Below the pieces are notes generated by a model. That model did not search any database, had not been told where the DNA came from, and saw nothing but the letters and a program-made list of their open reading frames with translations. Positions 24,709 to 32,677 of a stretch of 64,000 nt of DNA are shown piece by piece. Source of the DNA: Nocardia australiensis (GTDB lineage: Bacteria; Actinomycetota; Actinomycetes; Mycobacteriales; Mycobacteriaceae); the NCBI RefSeq assembly GCF_020733705.1, contig NZ_JAJFZM010000005.1:186001-250000 (forward strand), written 5' to 3'. A program made the position numbers and the translations under genes. Position 1 is the first letter of the stretch. The number at the start of each line of letters is the position of its first letter.

Positions 24709-26583
24709 ATGGACGATATCCGCCACGTGGTGATCCTGATGCAGGAGAACCGCAGCTTCGACCACTACTTCGGCACGCTCGGCGGAGCCCGCGGGTTCGA
24801 CGACCGCCAGGCCCTGACCTTCCCTGACGGCGGCAGCGTCTTTCGGCAGCCCGCGCTGTCCCGCGGCGAGGGTGGTGTCCTGCTGCCGTACCGAATGGAC
24901 TCCACTCGGTACAACGCCCAGAACGCGGAGGGTCTGCCGCACGACTGGGAAAGCGGTCACGATGCGATCAACCGGGGCGCGATGAACCGCTGGACCTCGG
25001 CCAAGGGCGAGCAGAGCATGGGATATCTCACCCGGGAGGACATCCCGTATCAGTACGCGCTTGCCGACGCGTTCACGATCGGCGACGCGTACTTCTGCTC
25101 GATGGCCGGCCCTACCAGCCCCAACCGGCTCTACCTCTGGACCGGGACAGTAGGACCGGGCCGCGACGGCACGACCGGGCCGTGGATCGACAACACGCCG
25201 CTACCGGAGAGCCCGGTGTGCGACTGGACGACGTATGCCGAGCGTCTCTCCGACGCCGGCGTCTCCTGGCGCGTGTACCACACACCCGGACTGGACGAGC
25301 GGGACGGCAACTACGAGGACAACGCCCTCGAGTACTTCCCCCAGTTCCACGGCTTCGATCGGGACGATCCCCGGTACATCAACGCGATGACCAGGTGGGA
25401 CCTGACGGACTTCGACGCACACTGCAAGGATGGGACGCTGCCCACGGTGTCCTGGCTCGTGTCGCCGTACCTGTTCTGCGAGCACCCGAACGCCAGCCCC
25501 GCGTACGGCGCCCACTGGGTCGACACCGCCCTCCAATCGCTGTTCGCCAACCCAAACGTGTGGCGGCACACCGCGTTTCTCCTCATGTACGACGAGAACG
25601 ATGGCTACTTCGACCACGTCGTACCGCCCTTCCCGCCGCAGGGGACGCCCGAGGAGTTCGTCGATGGTCAGCCGATCGGGCTCGGCAACCGGGTGCCTTT
25701 GCTGGTGGTCTCCCCGTGGTCGCGCGGCGGCTGGGTGAACTCCCAGGTGTTCGACCACACCTCGGTGCTGCGCTTCCTGGAACTGGTCACCGGGGTGCAC
25801 GAGCCCAACATCAGTGCGTGGCGACGAGCGGTCTGCGGCGATCTGACGAGCTGCTTCGACTTCGGCAACCCCGACTACTCCGTCCCCGAACTGCCGGACA
25901 CGAACGTGCTGATGGCAGCCGCCGACGCGGCCGTGGACCTGCCCCCGGTGCCGCTCCCCGGCCCGGGCGACCAAATCATGCCGACCCAGGAGCCACGGAA
26001 TCGTCCACACCGCCCGTTGCAGTACCGGCCCTGGGCCGACGTCGTGGTGGATCGCGCCACCGGCAGGGTCCGAGCTGAGCTGACGAACGAGGGGAGCGTG
26101 GCGTTCCATTACACGGTGTTCCCGAACACGAACCGGCCATTCGCCGGGACTCCGTTCACAGTCGAGCCACACGACACGGCCGTCTACGAGTGGGACACTG
26201 TCCGCACGGCCGGTCGCTACGACTACACCGTCTACGGCGCCGACGGATTCCTCTGTCACGCCGCGGGCACCCTGCCACTGACCGACCACGCGGCCGTACC
26301 CGATGTCAGGGCGGTGCTGCACGGCAGCGGGCCGACGGATGCGTGGGTCGAGCTGGTGCTGGCGAACCACGGTGCCACACCGCTGTCTTTCGCGATCGCA
26401 CCATATGACTTCGGTGGGGAATCGCGTCTCTGCGAGGTCGGACCGGACCGACGAGTGAGCGTCCGATGGCCCACCGCGCAGGGCCGCTATGACGTCGTCG
26501 TCACGGCTGACGACGGCACGTCGTTCACCAGGCGCTACGCAGGGACAGTCCACGAATCAAACACCGCGTCGGCGACAAGATAG
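24709..26583 (+). CDS. Phospholipase C-type phosphoesterase without export signal
   Basis: Predicted 624-aa enzyme of the non-haemolytic phospholipase C / AcpA phosphoesterase family. Active-site parts are LMQENRSFDHYFGTLGG at the very start, the nucleophile Thr in GPTSPNRLYLWTGT and metal ligands in YDENDGYFDHVVPP. Two DUF756 domains characteristic of phospholipase C follow (about 455-530 and 535-620). Family members normally start with a Tat signal; here the catalytic domain begins at residue 4. The upstream frame overlaps the HAD gene and has no hydrophobic Tat segment. AAAGG lies eight bases before ATG 24709. A cytoplasmic diesterase acting on an imported phosphodiester is possible. Confidence 0.87.
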   Translation: MDDIRHVVILMQENRSFDHYFGTLGGARGFDDRQALTFPDGGSVFRQPALSRGEGGVLLPYRMDSTRYNAQNAEGLPHDWESGHDAINRGAMNRWTSAKGEQSMGYLTREDIPYQYALADAFTIGDAYFCSMAGPTSPNRLYLWTGTVGPGRDGTTGPWIDNTPLPESPVCDWTTYAERLSDAGVSWRVYHTPGLDERDGNYEDNALEYFPQFHGFDRDDPRYINAMTRWDLTDFDAHCKDGTLPTVSWLVSPYLFCEHPNASPAYGAHWVDTALQSLFANPNVWRHTAFLLMYDENDGYFDHVVPPFPPQGTPEEFVDGQPIGLGNRVPLLVVSPWSRGGWVNSQVFDHTSVLRFLELVTGVHEPNISAWRRAVCGDLTSCFDFGNPDYSVPELPDTNVLMAAADAAVDLPPVPLPGPGDQIMPTQEPRNRPHRPLQYRPWADVVVDRATGRVRAELTNEGSVAFHYTVFPNTNRPFAGTPFTVEPHDTAVYEWDTVRTAGRYDYTVYGADGFLCHAAGTLPLTDHAAVPDVRAVLHGSGPTDAWVELVLANHGATPLSFAIAPYDFGGESRLCEVGPDRRVSVRWPTAQGRYDVVVTADDGTSFTRRYAGTVHESNTASATR

Positions 26584-26749
26584 CCGCGTCATGTGCCTGA
26601 CCGACACGCCGCGGAGATCGCGAGTGACGTCGGCGTGGCCGACCGGTAGCGACTGGGAAAAGCGTTTCGCCGCAGCGGATTCGGCCGAATCCGCGCACCG
26701 GATCGGGTACACCGAGGGCGGGCATGTGGTGGCTGCGCTTGGCGATACG

Positions 26750-26998
26750 TCAGCCACTTACATTGTCGGCCAGCAGCCGCTTCAAACGCGCGTTCTGCTC
26801 GCGCGGTCCCTCGAGCTCCTTCGCGGCGTCGGTGTCGATCCCACCGAACTGTCGGAGCCAGTTGTACAGCGGCGCCGTCGACACTCCCAGCTGCGCGGCG
26901 ATCTGTTCTCCGGTGCTGCCTGCTGCGGCGAGCTCGTCTGCGCGGCGTAGCTTCCGCACGATCTCCTCTGCGGAATGCCGCTGTCGACCAGCGATGAT
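26750..26998 (-). pseudogene. IS3-family orfA remnant
   Basis: The frame reads GRQRHSAEEIVRKLRRADEL, then AAGSTGEQIAAQLGVSTAPL and DTAAKELEG-like sequence ending NARLKRLLADNVSG and a stop. This is the helix-turn-helix and leucine-rich part of IS3/IS1372-type OrfA. It stops where the family continues, no orfB follows, and the usual ATG-ATC start reads ATC-ATC. No intact transposase is left. I saw no supported gene between 26584 and 26749. Confidence 0.8.
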
Positions 26999-27189
26999 CG
27001 CTATCGTCGCTTCCGGCCCTGGTCATGGCCAACAGGACTCTAATACCGATCGGTCTTATTCATTGGGACCGGCCACTTCCGGTCCATCGGGTGGCTCGGA
27101 TCGTGTGCGACTGGAGCCGACGTCCCGAATCCATATAAGGCCCCTCTCCGATGCCGTTGTAGTAATTCACGAGCAACTCGGCCCGGGAG

Positions 27190-27284
27190 CGCTGTCGGAA
27201 TTCATGGAAAAACGCCGTCGGAATTTGCGATAAACGCCGTCGAAATTCATGAAAGAATGCTGTCGGAATTCACGAAAAGCCGTC
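27190..27284. repeat. Four degenerate 22-23 bp tandem repeats
   Basis: Units begin at 27190, 27213, 27235 and 27258, and a fifth partial unit at 27280. The consensus is CGC-Y-GTCGGAATTCATGAA plus three or four purines, and the core GTCGGAATT is kept in three of four units. No reading frame spans them. Regularly spaced AT-rich units in a GC-rich genome resemble iterons or multiple regulator sites; the role is unknown. Confidence 0.75.
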
Positions 27285-27479
27285 TGGTCTGGATGTTTGT
27301 TCCGTCGCGACTTGTGATTGCAATTCGGATACGTTATGGCGCAAGTGTTTTCGGCGACGTATCTTTGGAGACGGGTTCAATTCCGGCGAAATTCTGTGAG
27401 GCACAATGTAGAAGATTCGACTCGCTCATGAGGTAGCCGACAGAGCGAAACCTGCGACGTCGCTACTCGAAATACCGCT

Positions 27480-27501
27480 CGATCACCGGAGATAGTGATC
27501 G
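27480..27501. promoter_or_regulatory. CGATCAC-N8-GTGATCG inverted repeat
   Basis: Perfect 7-bp arms about 280 bp upstream of the first IPT/TIG gene. Candidate operator for that gene. Confidence 0.4.
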
Positions 27502-27782
27502 CATTACCGACCGCCCGGCATCGTCAATGAGCAAGCTGCAATTGACGGCGGCATCCACGCCGACTTCAGCGGCGTGCCCGCATGCCTGTACGGCAAACAG
27601 CACCTCGGGCGACCGCGTCGCTTCAAGACAGCGGCGTCGGCCGCACTGCTGACGGCCCGGCTACCACCGGCAGACGCATCGACCGAGGACTCCACCGGAC
27701 AACCACTTCGCGCTCGGCGGCACACGTGGCCGCCCGGCCTCGATTTGTCATGCCCGCATTACATCAACAAGGAGAAAGAACT

Positions 27783-28526
27783 ATGCCAATCTCTCCCAAC
27801 CAAGGGTCGACCGGAGGCGGGACGACCGTCGTGATCACCGGCACGAACCTCGGCGGCGCCACCGCTGTGCACTTCGGTTCCAAGCTGGCCACCATCACGG
27901 GCAACACGGCCACGTCGGTCACGACCATTTCCCCGTCCGGGGCCGGCGTGGTCGATGTCACCGTGACCACCGTGGGCGGGACCAGTAACCCGCTGTCGTT
28001 CTTCTACGTCGGCCCGCCGTTCAAGACCGGCCTGTCCCCGGTCTCGGGTGCCACCGCCGGCGGCAATACTGTGACCGTCACCGGAACCGGTCTGTCCACC
28101 GCCACCTCGGTTTCCTTCGGTGCCAACTCCGCGATACCGACCGTGGTCAACGACGGCGTGCTGACCGTTGTCGTGCCCGCGGGTGCGGCAGCGGGGTCGG
28201 TGGGCGTAAGCGTCACCACAGCGGGCGGCACCAGCAACGGCCTGTCCTACGCCTACGTCGACGTGCCCACCCTCGGCACCCCGACGCCTGCCTCCGGCCC
28301 GGCTTCCGGCGGCACCTCGGTGACCCTCCCCGGTACCGGTCTGGCGACCACTGCGTTCGTCACCTTCGGTGGTGTCGTGGCGCCGTTCGCGGTCATCTCC
28401 GACACGGAGGTTGTCGCGGTTACTCCGCCGGGGGTTGCTGGTGCGGTCGACATCGTGGTCACCACCAGCGGCGGAAGTGTCACCTCCGTCGGTGGTTTCA
28501 CCTACATCGCTGGACCGGGTATCTGA
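27783..28526 (+). CDS. IPT/TIG-repeat protein, 3 repeats
   Basis: Predicted 247-aa protein made almost entirely of three immunoglobulin-like IPT/TIG repeats of about 80 residues. Each has the SP-x-x-G-x-x-x-GGT-x-V-x-I-TGTNL opening and ends SFFY or SYAY. It has no signal peptide, lipobox, sortase motif or membrane helix. GGAG lies eight bases before ATG 27783; the frame is open further upstream, but that part is not protein-like. Such repeats usually mediate binding at the cell surface or in carbohydrate enzymes. The C-terminal repeat is nearly the same as that of the next gene (VTPPG-x-AGAVDIVVTTSGG). Confidence 0.85.
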   Translation: MPISPNQGSTGGGTTVVITGTNLGGATAVHFGSKLATITGNTATSVTTISPSGAGVVDVTVTTVGGTSNPLSFFYVGPPFKTGLSPVSGATAGGNTVTVTGTGLSTATSVSFGANSAIPTVVNDGVLTVVVPAGAAAGSVGVSVTTAGGTSNGLSYAYVDVPTLGTPTPASGPASGGTSVTLPGTGLATTAFVTFGGVVAPFAVISDTEVVAVTPPGVAGAVDIVVTTSGGSVTSVGGFTYIAGPGI

Positions 28527-28569
28527 TCGGGCGACCGGGCGGGTGACGCCCGGTGACCGAATGATGCCG

Positions 28570-28615
28570 CGCCGGGTCTCGGGCAGGTAACTCGTTTCCC
28601 TGCCCGGGTCCGGCG
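28570..28615. terminator. Hairpin between the two IPT/TIG genes
   Basis: CGCCGG and GGGCAGG on the left pair with CCTGCCC and CCGGCG on the right, with a small internal loop and an 11-base apical loop. There is no T tract. It could be a partial terminator or an mRNA-stabilising element in the 169-bp gap. Confidence 0.5.
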
Positions 28616-28695
28616 CCCCGCAGCGTCACAAACCTGCCCCGGTCTTATCCCACGGTCGATCCGGGGCTCCGACCTACTTTCAAAGGAGCATGCGC

Positions 28696-30435
28696 ATGAG
28701 CCCGACCATCACTTCGATCTCACCGACCTCGGGGCCCGTCTCCGGGAATACCAGCGTCACGATCACCGGGACGGGGTTCGTCAGCATCGTCACAAACGTG
28801 AAGTTCGGCGCGGTGGCGGCGTCGTTCACGGTGCACTCGCCCACGCAGATTACGGCTATCGCTCCGCCGGGCACGGGAACGGTGCAGGTCACCGTGAGTG
28901 CCACGAGTGGTACCAGCAACGGGGTTCCCTATACCTACCAGGCGGTTCCTGTTCTGAGCAGCGTGAGTCCCAATCAAGGGACTTCCACCGGAGGGAACAC
29001 GGTGACTCTCACCGGTACCAATCTCGCCGGGGCCACTGCGGTTTCGTTCGGTGCGACCGCTGCGACGTCTTTTACGGTGAACTCTGCTACGCAGATTACG
29101 GCTGTGGCTCCGGCCGGGGCGGGAACGGTGCAGGTCACTGTCACCACTCCGGGTGGTACGAGTAACGGGGTTTCCTACACCTATATCGTGATCCCGACGT
29201 TGACCTCGGTCAGCCCCAATCAAGGGCCCGCAGCGGGAGGTACCACGGTCATCCTCACCGGGACCGGGTTCGTTGGTGTCACAAACGTGAAGTTCGGCGC
29301 GGTGGCGACGTCGTTCACGGTGAACTCTGCTACGCAGATTACGGCTATCGCCCCGCCGGGAACAGGAACGGTGCAGGTCACTGTTTCTACAGCGGGTGGT
29401 ACGAGTAACGGGGTTTCTTACACCTACTCCGCGGTCCCGACGTTGACCTCGGTCAGCCCGAATCAAGGGTCCGCCGCTGGTGGGACCACGGTGGTTCTTA
29501 CTGGTACTAATCTTGCTGGGGCCACTGCGGTTTCGTTCGGTGGGGTGGCGGCGTCGTCGTTTACGGTGAATTCTGCTACGCAGATTACGGCTATCGCCCC
29601 GCCGGGAACAGGAACGGTGCAGGTCACTGTTTCTACAGCGGGTGGTACGAGTAATGGGGTTTCTTACACGTATATTGCGGTGCCTAGTTTGGTTTCGGTT
29701 AGTCCGGCTTCGGGGCCGGCGGCTGGTGGGAATACGGTGGTTCTTACTGGTGCTAATCTCACGGGGGTTACTGCGGTTTTGTTTGGTGGGGTGGCGGCGT
29801 CGTCGTTTACGGTGAATTCTGGTACGCAGATTACTGCGGTGGTTCCGGCTGGGGTGGGTACGGTTTTGGTTACTGTTGTTGGGCCCGGTGGTACGAGTAA
29901 CGGGGTCCTCTACGATTACATCGCGGTCCCTGCTCTGATCTTGATCAGTCCAACTGCCGGCCCGTTGGCTGGTGGGACCACGGTGACTCTTATCGGCACC
30001 AATCTCACTGGCGCTACTGCGGTTTTGTTCGGTGCGACGGCGGCGACGTCGTTTACGGTGAATTCTGCTACGCAGATTACCGCGGTGGCTCCGGCTGGGA
30101 CGGGAACAGTGCAGGTCACTGTCACTACGGTGGGTGGTACCAGCAATGGGCTGTTCTACAGCTACATCGCGGTCCCTACCCTGATCTCGGTCAATCCGAC
30201 TGCCGGTCCATTGGTGGGCGGCACCAGCGTCACCCTCACCGGCACCGGTCTGACGACCACTCAGTCGGTCACGTTCGGTGGTGTCGTGGCGTCGTTCACA
30301 GTCGTCTCCGACACGCAGGTTGTCGCAGTTACCCCGCCGGGTGCCGCTGGTGCGGTCGACATCGTGGTCACCACAAGCGGCGGAAGCGTCACCGCCACAG
30401 GTGGTTTCACCTACGTCGCCGGACCGAGTATCTGA
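28696..30435 (+). CDS. IPT/TIG-repeat protein, 7 repeats
   Basis: Predicted 579-aa protein of seven IPT/TIG repeats of about 82 residues, each opening with V/I-P-x-L-x-S-V-S-P-N-Q-G-like sequence and closing with GTSNGVSYTY-like sequence. Like its neighbour it has no signal peptide or anchor. AAGGAG is seven bases before ATG 28696, which is better placed than ATG 28690. Repeats 3 and 4 share 83 identical bases, a sign of recent duplication or conversion. Repeats 4-6 use many T-ending codons (GGT, ACT, GTT) unlike the rest of the window. It may be a non-classically exported adhesin; function unknown. Confidence 0.87.
   Translation: MSPTITSISPTSGPVSGNTSVTITGTGFVSIVTNVKFGAVAASFTVHSPTQITAIAPPGTGTVQVTVSATSGTSNGVPYTYQAVPVLSSVSPNQGTSTGGNTVTLTGTNLAGATAVSFGATAATSFTVNSATQITAVAPAGAGTVQVTVTTPGGTSNGVSYTYIVIPTLTSVSPNQGPAAGGTTVILTGTGFVGVTNVKFGAVATSFTVNSATQITAIAPPGTGTVQVTVSTAGGTSNGVSYTYSAVPTLTSVSPNQGSAAGGTTVVLTGTNLAGATAVSFGGVAASSFTVNSATQITAIAPPGTGTVQVTVSTAGGTSNGVSYTYIAVPSLVSVSPASGPAAGGNTVVLTGANLTGVTAVLFGGVAASSFTVNSGTQITAVVPAGVGTVLVTVVGPGGTSNGVLYDYIAVPALILISPTAGPLAGGTTVTLIGTNLTGATAVLFGATAATSFTVNSATQITAVAPAGTGTVQVTVTTVGGTSNGLFYSYIAVPTLISVNPTAGPLVGGTSVTLTGTGLTTTQSVTFGGVVASFTVVSDTQVVAVTPPGAAGAVDIVVTTSGGSVTATGGFTYVAGPSI
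29326..29654. repeat. 83-bp perfect direct repeat inside the 7-repeat IPT/TIG gene
   Basis: Bases 29326-29408 and 29572-29654 are identical and lie 246 bp (82 codons, one domain) apart. Similarity at the DNA level continues on both sides with single changes. Confidence 0.85.
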
Positions 30436-30584
30436 CGGGGCGTCAAGGGCCACTCGCCTCAGCGTCGCAGTGCTGCCGAATCGTGCCCCGGACACACTTG
30501 TTCGAGGCGCGATTCGGCAGCACGTACAAACGGTCTCCGATGGCGGATCAACGGGCAGTAGCGTCCGGGTTGTTCTTCCAGATT

Positions 30585-30848
30585 TCAGGTGACCAAAGAG
30601 TCAGCCTTCCCGTGGACGATCAGGGTGGGCGCTGTGATCTCGGCGAGCACCTCAATCAAATTGAGCCAGAACACCTCGTTCAGAAGCGGACGATCGTGCT
30701 TCAGTGTCGCCGTAAACCGAGTGGCGCCAGTCTCGTTCAGCTCGCCGCCGCGCTGGAGCACCTGGGCACAACCCGGCGCCGCCGTCCACGTTCGAGGTGG
30801 GGGAGTGGGCACCGTTCGTCCGGCTGGCGGAGCGAATCGAGGCAACAC
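30585..30848 (-). pseudogene. Alpha/beta-hydrolase C-terminal fragment
   Basis: The peptide ends NLIEVLAEITAPTLIVHGKADSLVT and then stops. EITAPTLIVHG-x-D is the late strand and Asp turn of alpha/beta hydrolases, but the catalytic Ser and His regions are missing and the first third looks out of frame. Probably a decayed remnant. Confidence 0.5.
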
Positions 30849-30913
30849 ACATACTGGAGCAGGTCAATGCGGCGACGAGCGTATGTAATCCGAGGTAGTG
30901 GGTGGCGTAGCGG

Positions 30914-31867
30914 TCACCGTGCGGCGTTCGCGTAATACGGCGACAGGCGCAGCATCGCGCGCTCCACGAATGGGCGGGTCAACGGGAGCAGGTGTCGCCG
31001 CCAGCCGAGGGTTGCCGCGATGTCGGCGGTAATGGTGTCGAACTCGCAGCGCTGGTACCAGAGCAGTCGCTGGCTTTCTTCGGTATCGAGCCAGTCGGTG
31101 GCGTAGACCTTGTCACTGAACGCGTTATCCGGCAGCATTCGCAGTCCCATCGCGCCGAGTAGTCCGGCGACGAATTCCCGGTAGGTGACCTGGCATGAAC
31201 TACCGCCACCGATGAACATCGTGGTGCCCCAAACTAATTCGGTTTCCAGCGCGTTGGCCATGGCAAGCGCGGCATCGGCGGGATGGAGCACCTCGATACG
31301 ATTGTCCAGGCCGATTTCGAACATGATCGGCTCCGCCCGGCGCAGGCCGATGATCGGCACATCGGCGAAACGTGGGATGAACCAGCTCAATTCGCTGCGT
31401 CGCACCAGCGCCTCGCCCTCGATCTTATGGCGGCTGTAGGCATCGATGGCCTCGAGTGGATCGCCGATCCGACGCGGCGGCGGCTTGTCCAGGGTGCGAC
31501 CGTGTACGTCGAAGGTGGATGCGAAGATCAACCGGGGCGGCTGCGGCTGGGCTCGGCAGGCGGCGATCACGTTCGCCGTGCCGTCGACGTTCACCTGCCT
31601 GGCGTAGTCGGGATCGTCATCGCTTGCCGGGGGAATCACCGCCGCGAAATGCAGCACCGTCTCGACACCTGACACCGCGTCGGCGACGGCGTCCGCGTCA
31701 CGTATGTCGGCCCAGCGGACATCCGTCACCGACGTGAACCGCGCCGCGCGGCGTTCGTCGGCGGGTGTCCGGGCCGCGAGGCACCGAACCTCATGTTTGC
31801 GCCGTAACAATTCGGCGAGCACATGCGAGCCGATATTGCCGAACGCTCCGGTGAGTAACAGTCTCAC
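30914..31867 (-). CDS. NAD-dependent epimerase/dehydratase family protein
   Basis: Predicted 317-aa extended SDR. The Rossmann motif LLLTGAFGNIGSHVLAEL is at the N-terminus, followed by VLHFAAVIPPA, a Ser-rich FASTFDVHG and the Y-x3-K of AYSRHKIEGE. It resembles nucleotide-sugar epimerases but could act on other carbonyls. GTG 31867 begins RLLLTGAFG. It stands alone between two gene remnants. Confidence 0.83.
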   Translation of the reverse strand: MRLLLTGAFGNIGSHVLAELLRRKHEVRCLAARTPADERRAARFTSVTDVRWADIRDADAVADAVSGVETVLHFAAVIPPASDDDPDYARQVNVDGTANVIAACRAQPQPPRLIFASTFDVHGRTLDKPPPRRIGDPLEAIDAYSRHKIEGEALVRRSELSWFIPRFADVPIIGLRRAEPIMFEIGLDNRIEVLHPADAALAMANALETELVWGTTMFIGGGSSCQVTYREFVAGLLGAMGLRMLPDNAFSDKVYATDWLDTEESQRLLWYQRCEFDTITADIAATLGWRRHLLPLTRPFVERAMLRLSPYYANAAR

Positions 31868-31979
31868 TACCGCACCACATTCTCGCAGGTCTCTCTTTGC
31901 TACTCCACGGTAGCCGTTCGGGTGGGTGAGCGGGCCTGGGTGACCGAATCGCGAAGCTCGATCGTCCGGCTAGTGCCGT

Positions 31980-32524
31980 GTGGCTCGGAAGCTGGATGTG
32001 TTCGTGCGGCGGTTGTCCCCGGAAGAGGGACGTCGTGTCCGGCAGATCGCGACGAAGATCGGCACGCGGCCGGTGCGGATGCGGCGGGCGATCGTGGTGA
32101 TGGGCCTCGGCGCAGCGCCAGCCGGTGGGGTTGGTCGCGAAGCTGATGCAGATATCCGAAAGCTATGTGCGGCAAGTGGTTCACGACTTCAACGAGATCG
32201 GGTTCGGTGCGTCGGACCTAAAATGGAGCGGGGCACTACTCCGTCCGCAAGCGCCGCGAGGTCCGTGACTGGTGCGGTGCCCATGAGGTGGAACTGGTGT
32301 TCCTGCCGACGTATTTATCCTGGCTCAACCGCATCGAGTGCGAGTGCGAGTTCGCGACGCTGCGGTACTTCGCACTCAACGGCACCGGCCACCGCAGCCA
32401 CGGCCAGCAGGACGCCGCCATCGCCGGCTACATCCGCTGGCGCAACCTGCACGCTGGCCCGGTCCGCGACTTCGCCGCCGGCTCCGAGATCCGCTATCCC
32501 GATTACCTACCGAACGCTGCGTGA
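31980..32524 (+). pseudogene. IS630-family transposase pseudogene
   Basis: The start reads ARKLDVFVRRLSPEEGRRVR and RRAIVVM, the usual N-terminus of IS630-type transposases. After frameshifts another frame gives ISESYVRQVVHDFNEIGFGA, and a third gives VELVFLPTYLSWLNRIECE, where the last DDE glutamate sits in NRIE. The C-terminus RYPDYLPNAA follows. The middle, with the first catalytic Asp residues, is deleted. At least two frame changes make it inactive. Confidence 0.85.
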
Positions 32525-32677
32525 CGAGGCACTGGCCAGCCGTGTCGCAGTCACCCCCCGTCATCGAGTCGATGAATACGCCCGGAGGTGCGAGCTCTGG
32601 CCGAGTCCCAGTTATCCAGTAGCACTGCGGATTTCCACCGTGCCCCGTATATTTTCATGCACATCGGGAGGGAAGTG

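Larger units (their letters stand above)
26999..27782. other. Non-coding accessory region before the IPT/TIG genes
   Basis: About 780 bp with no gene I can support. It contains the tandem repeat at 27190-27284, the inverted repeat at 27480-27501, and an AT-richer part (27200-27420) unlike the core genome. The sequence near 27040 (ACCGATCGGT, then TTATTCATTGGGACC) may be an IS end. Confidence 0.5.

Noticed and set aside
26489..26950. 153-codon plus-strand frame over the IS3 remnant
   Set aside because: It starts inside the phosphoesterase gene and runs antisense to the recognisable OrfA sequence.
27190..27284. CRISPR array
   Set aside because: The repeats are contiguous and degenerate, without unique spacers, and no cas genes are present.
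28720..30495. 591-codon minus-strand frame opposite the IPT/TIG gene
   Set aside because: Arg/Asp/Ser-rich antisense of a repetitive gene; the repeats make it open by periodicity.
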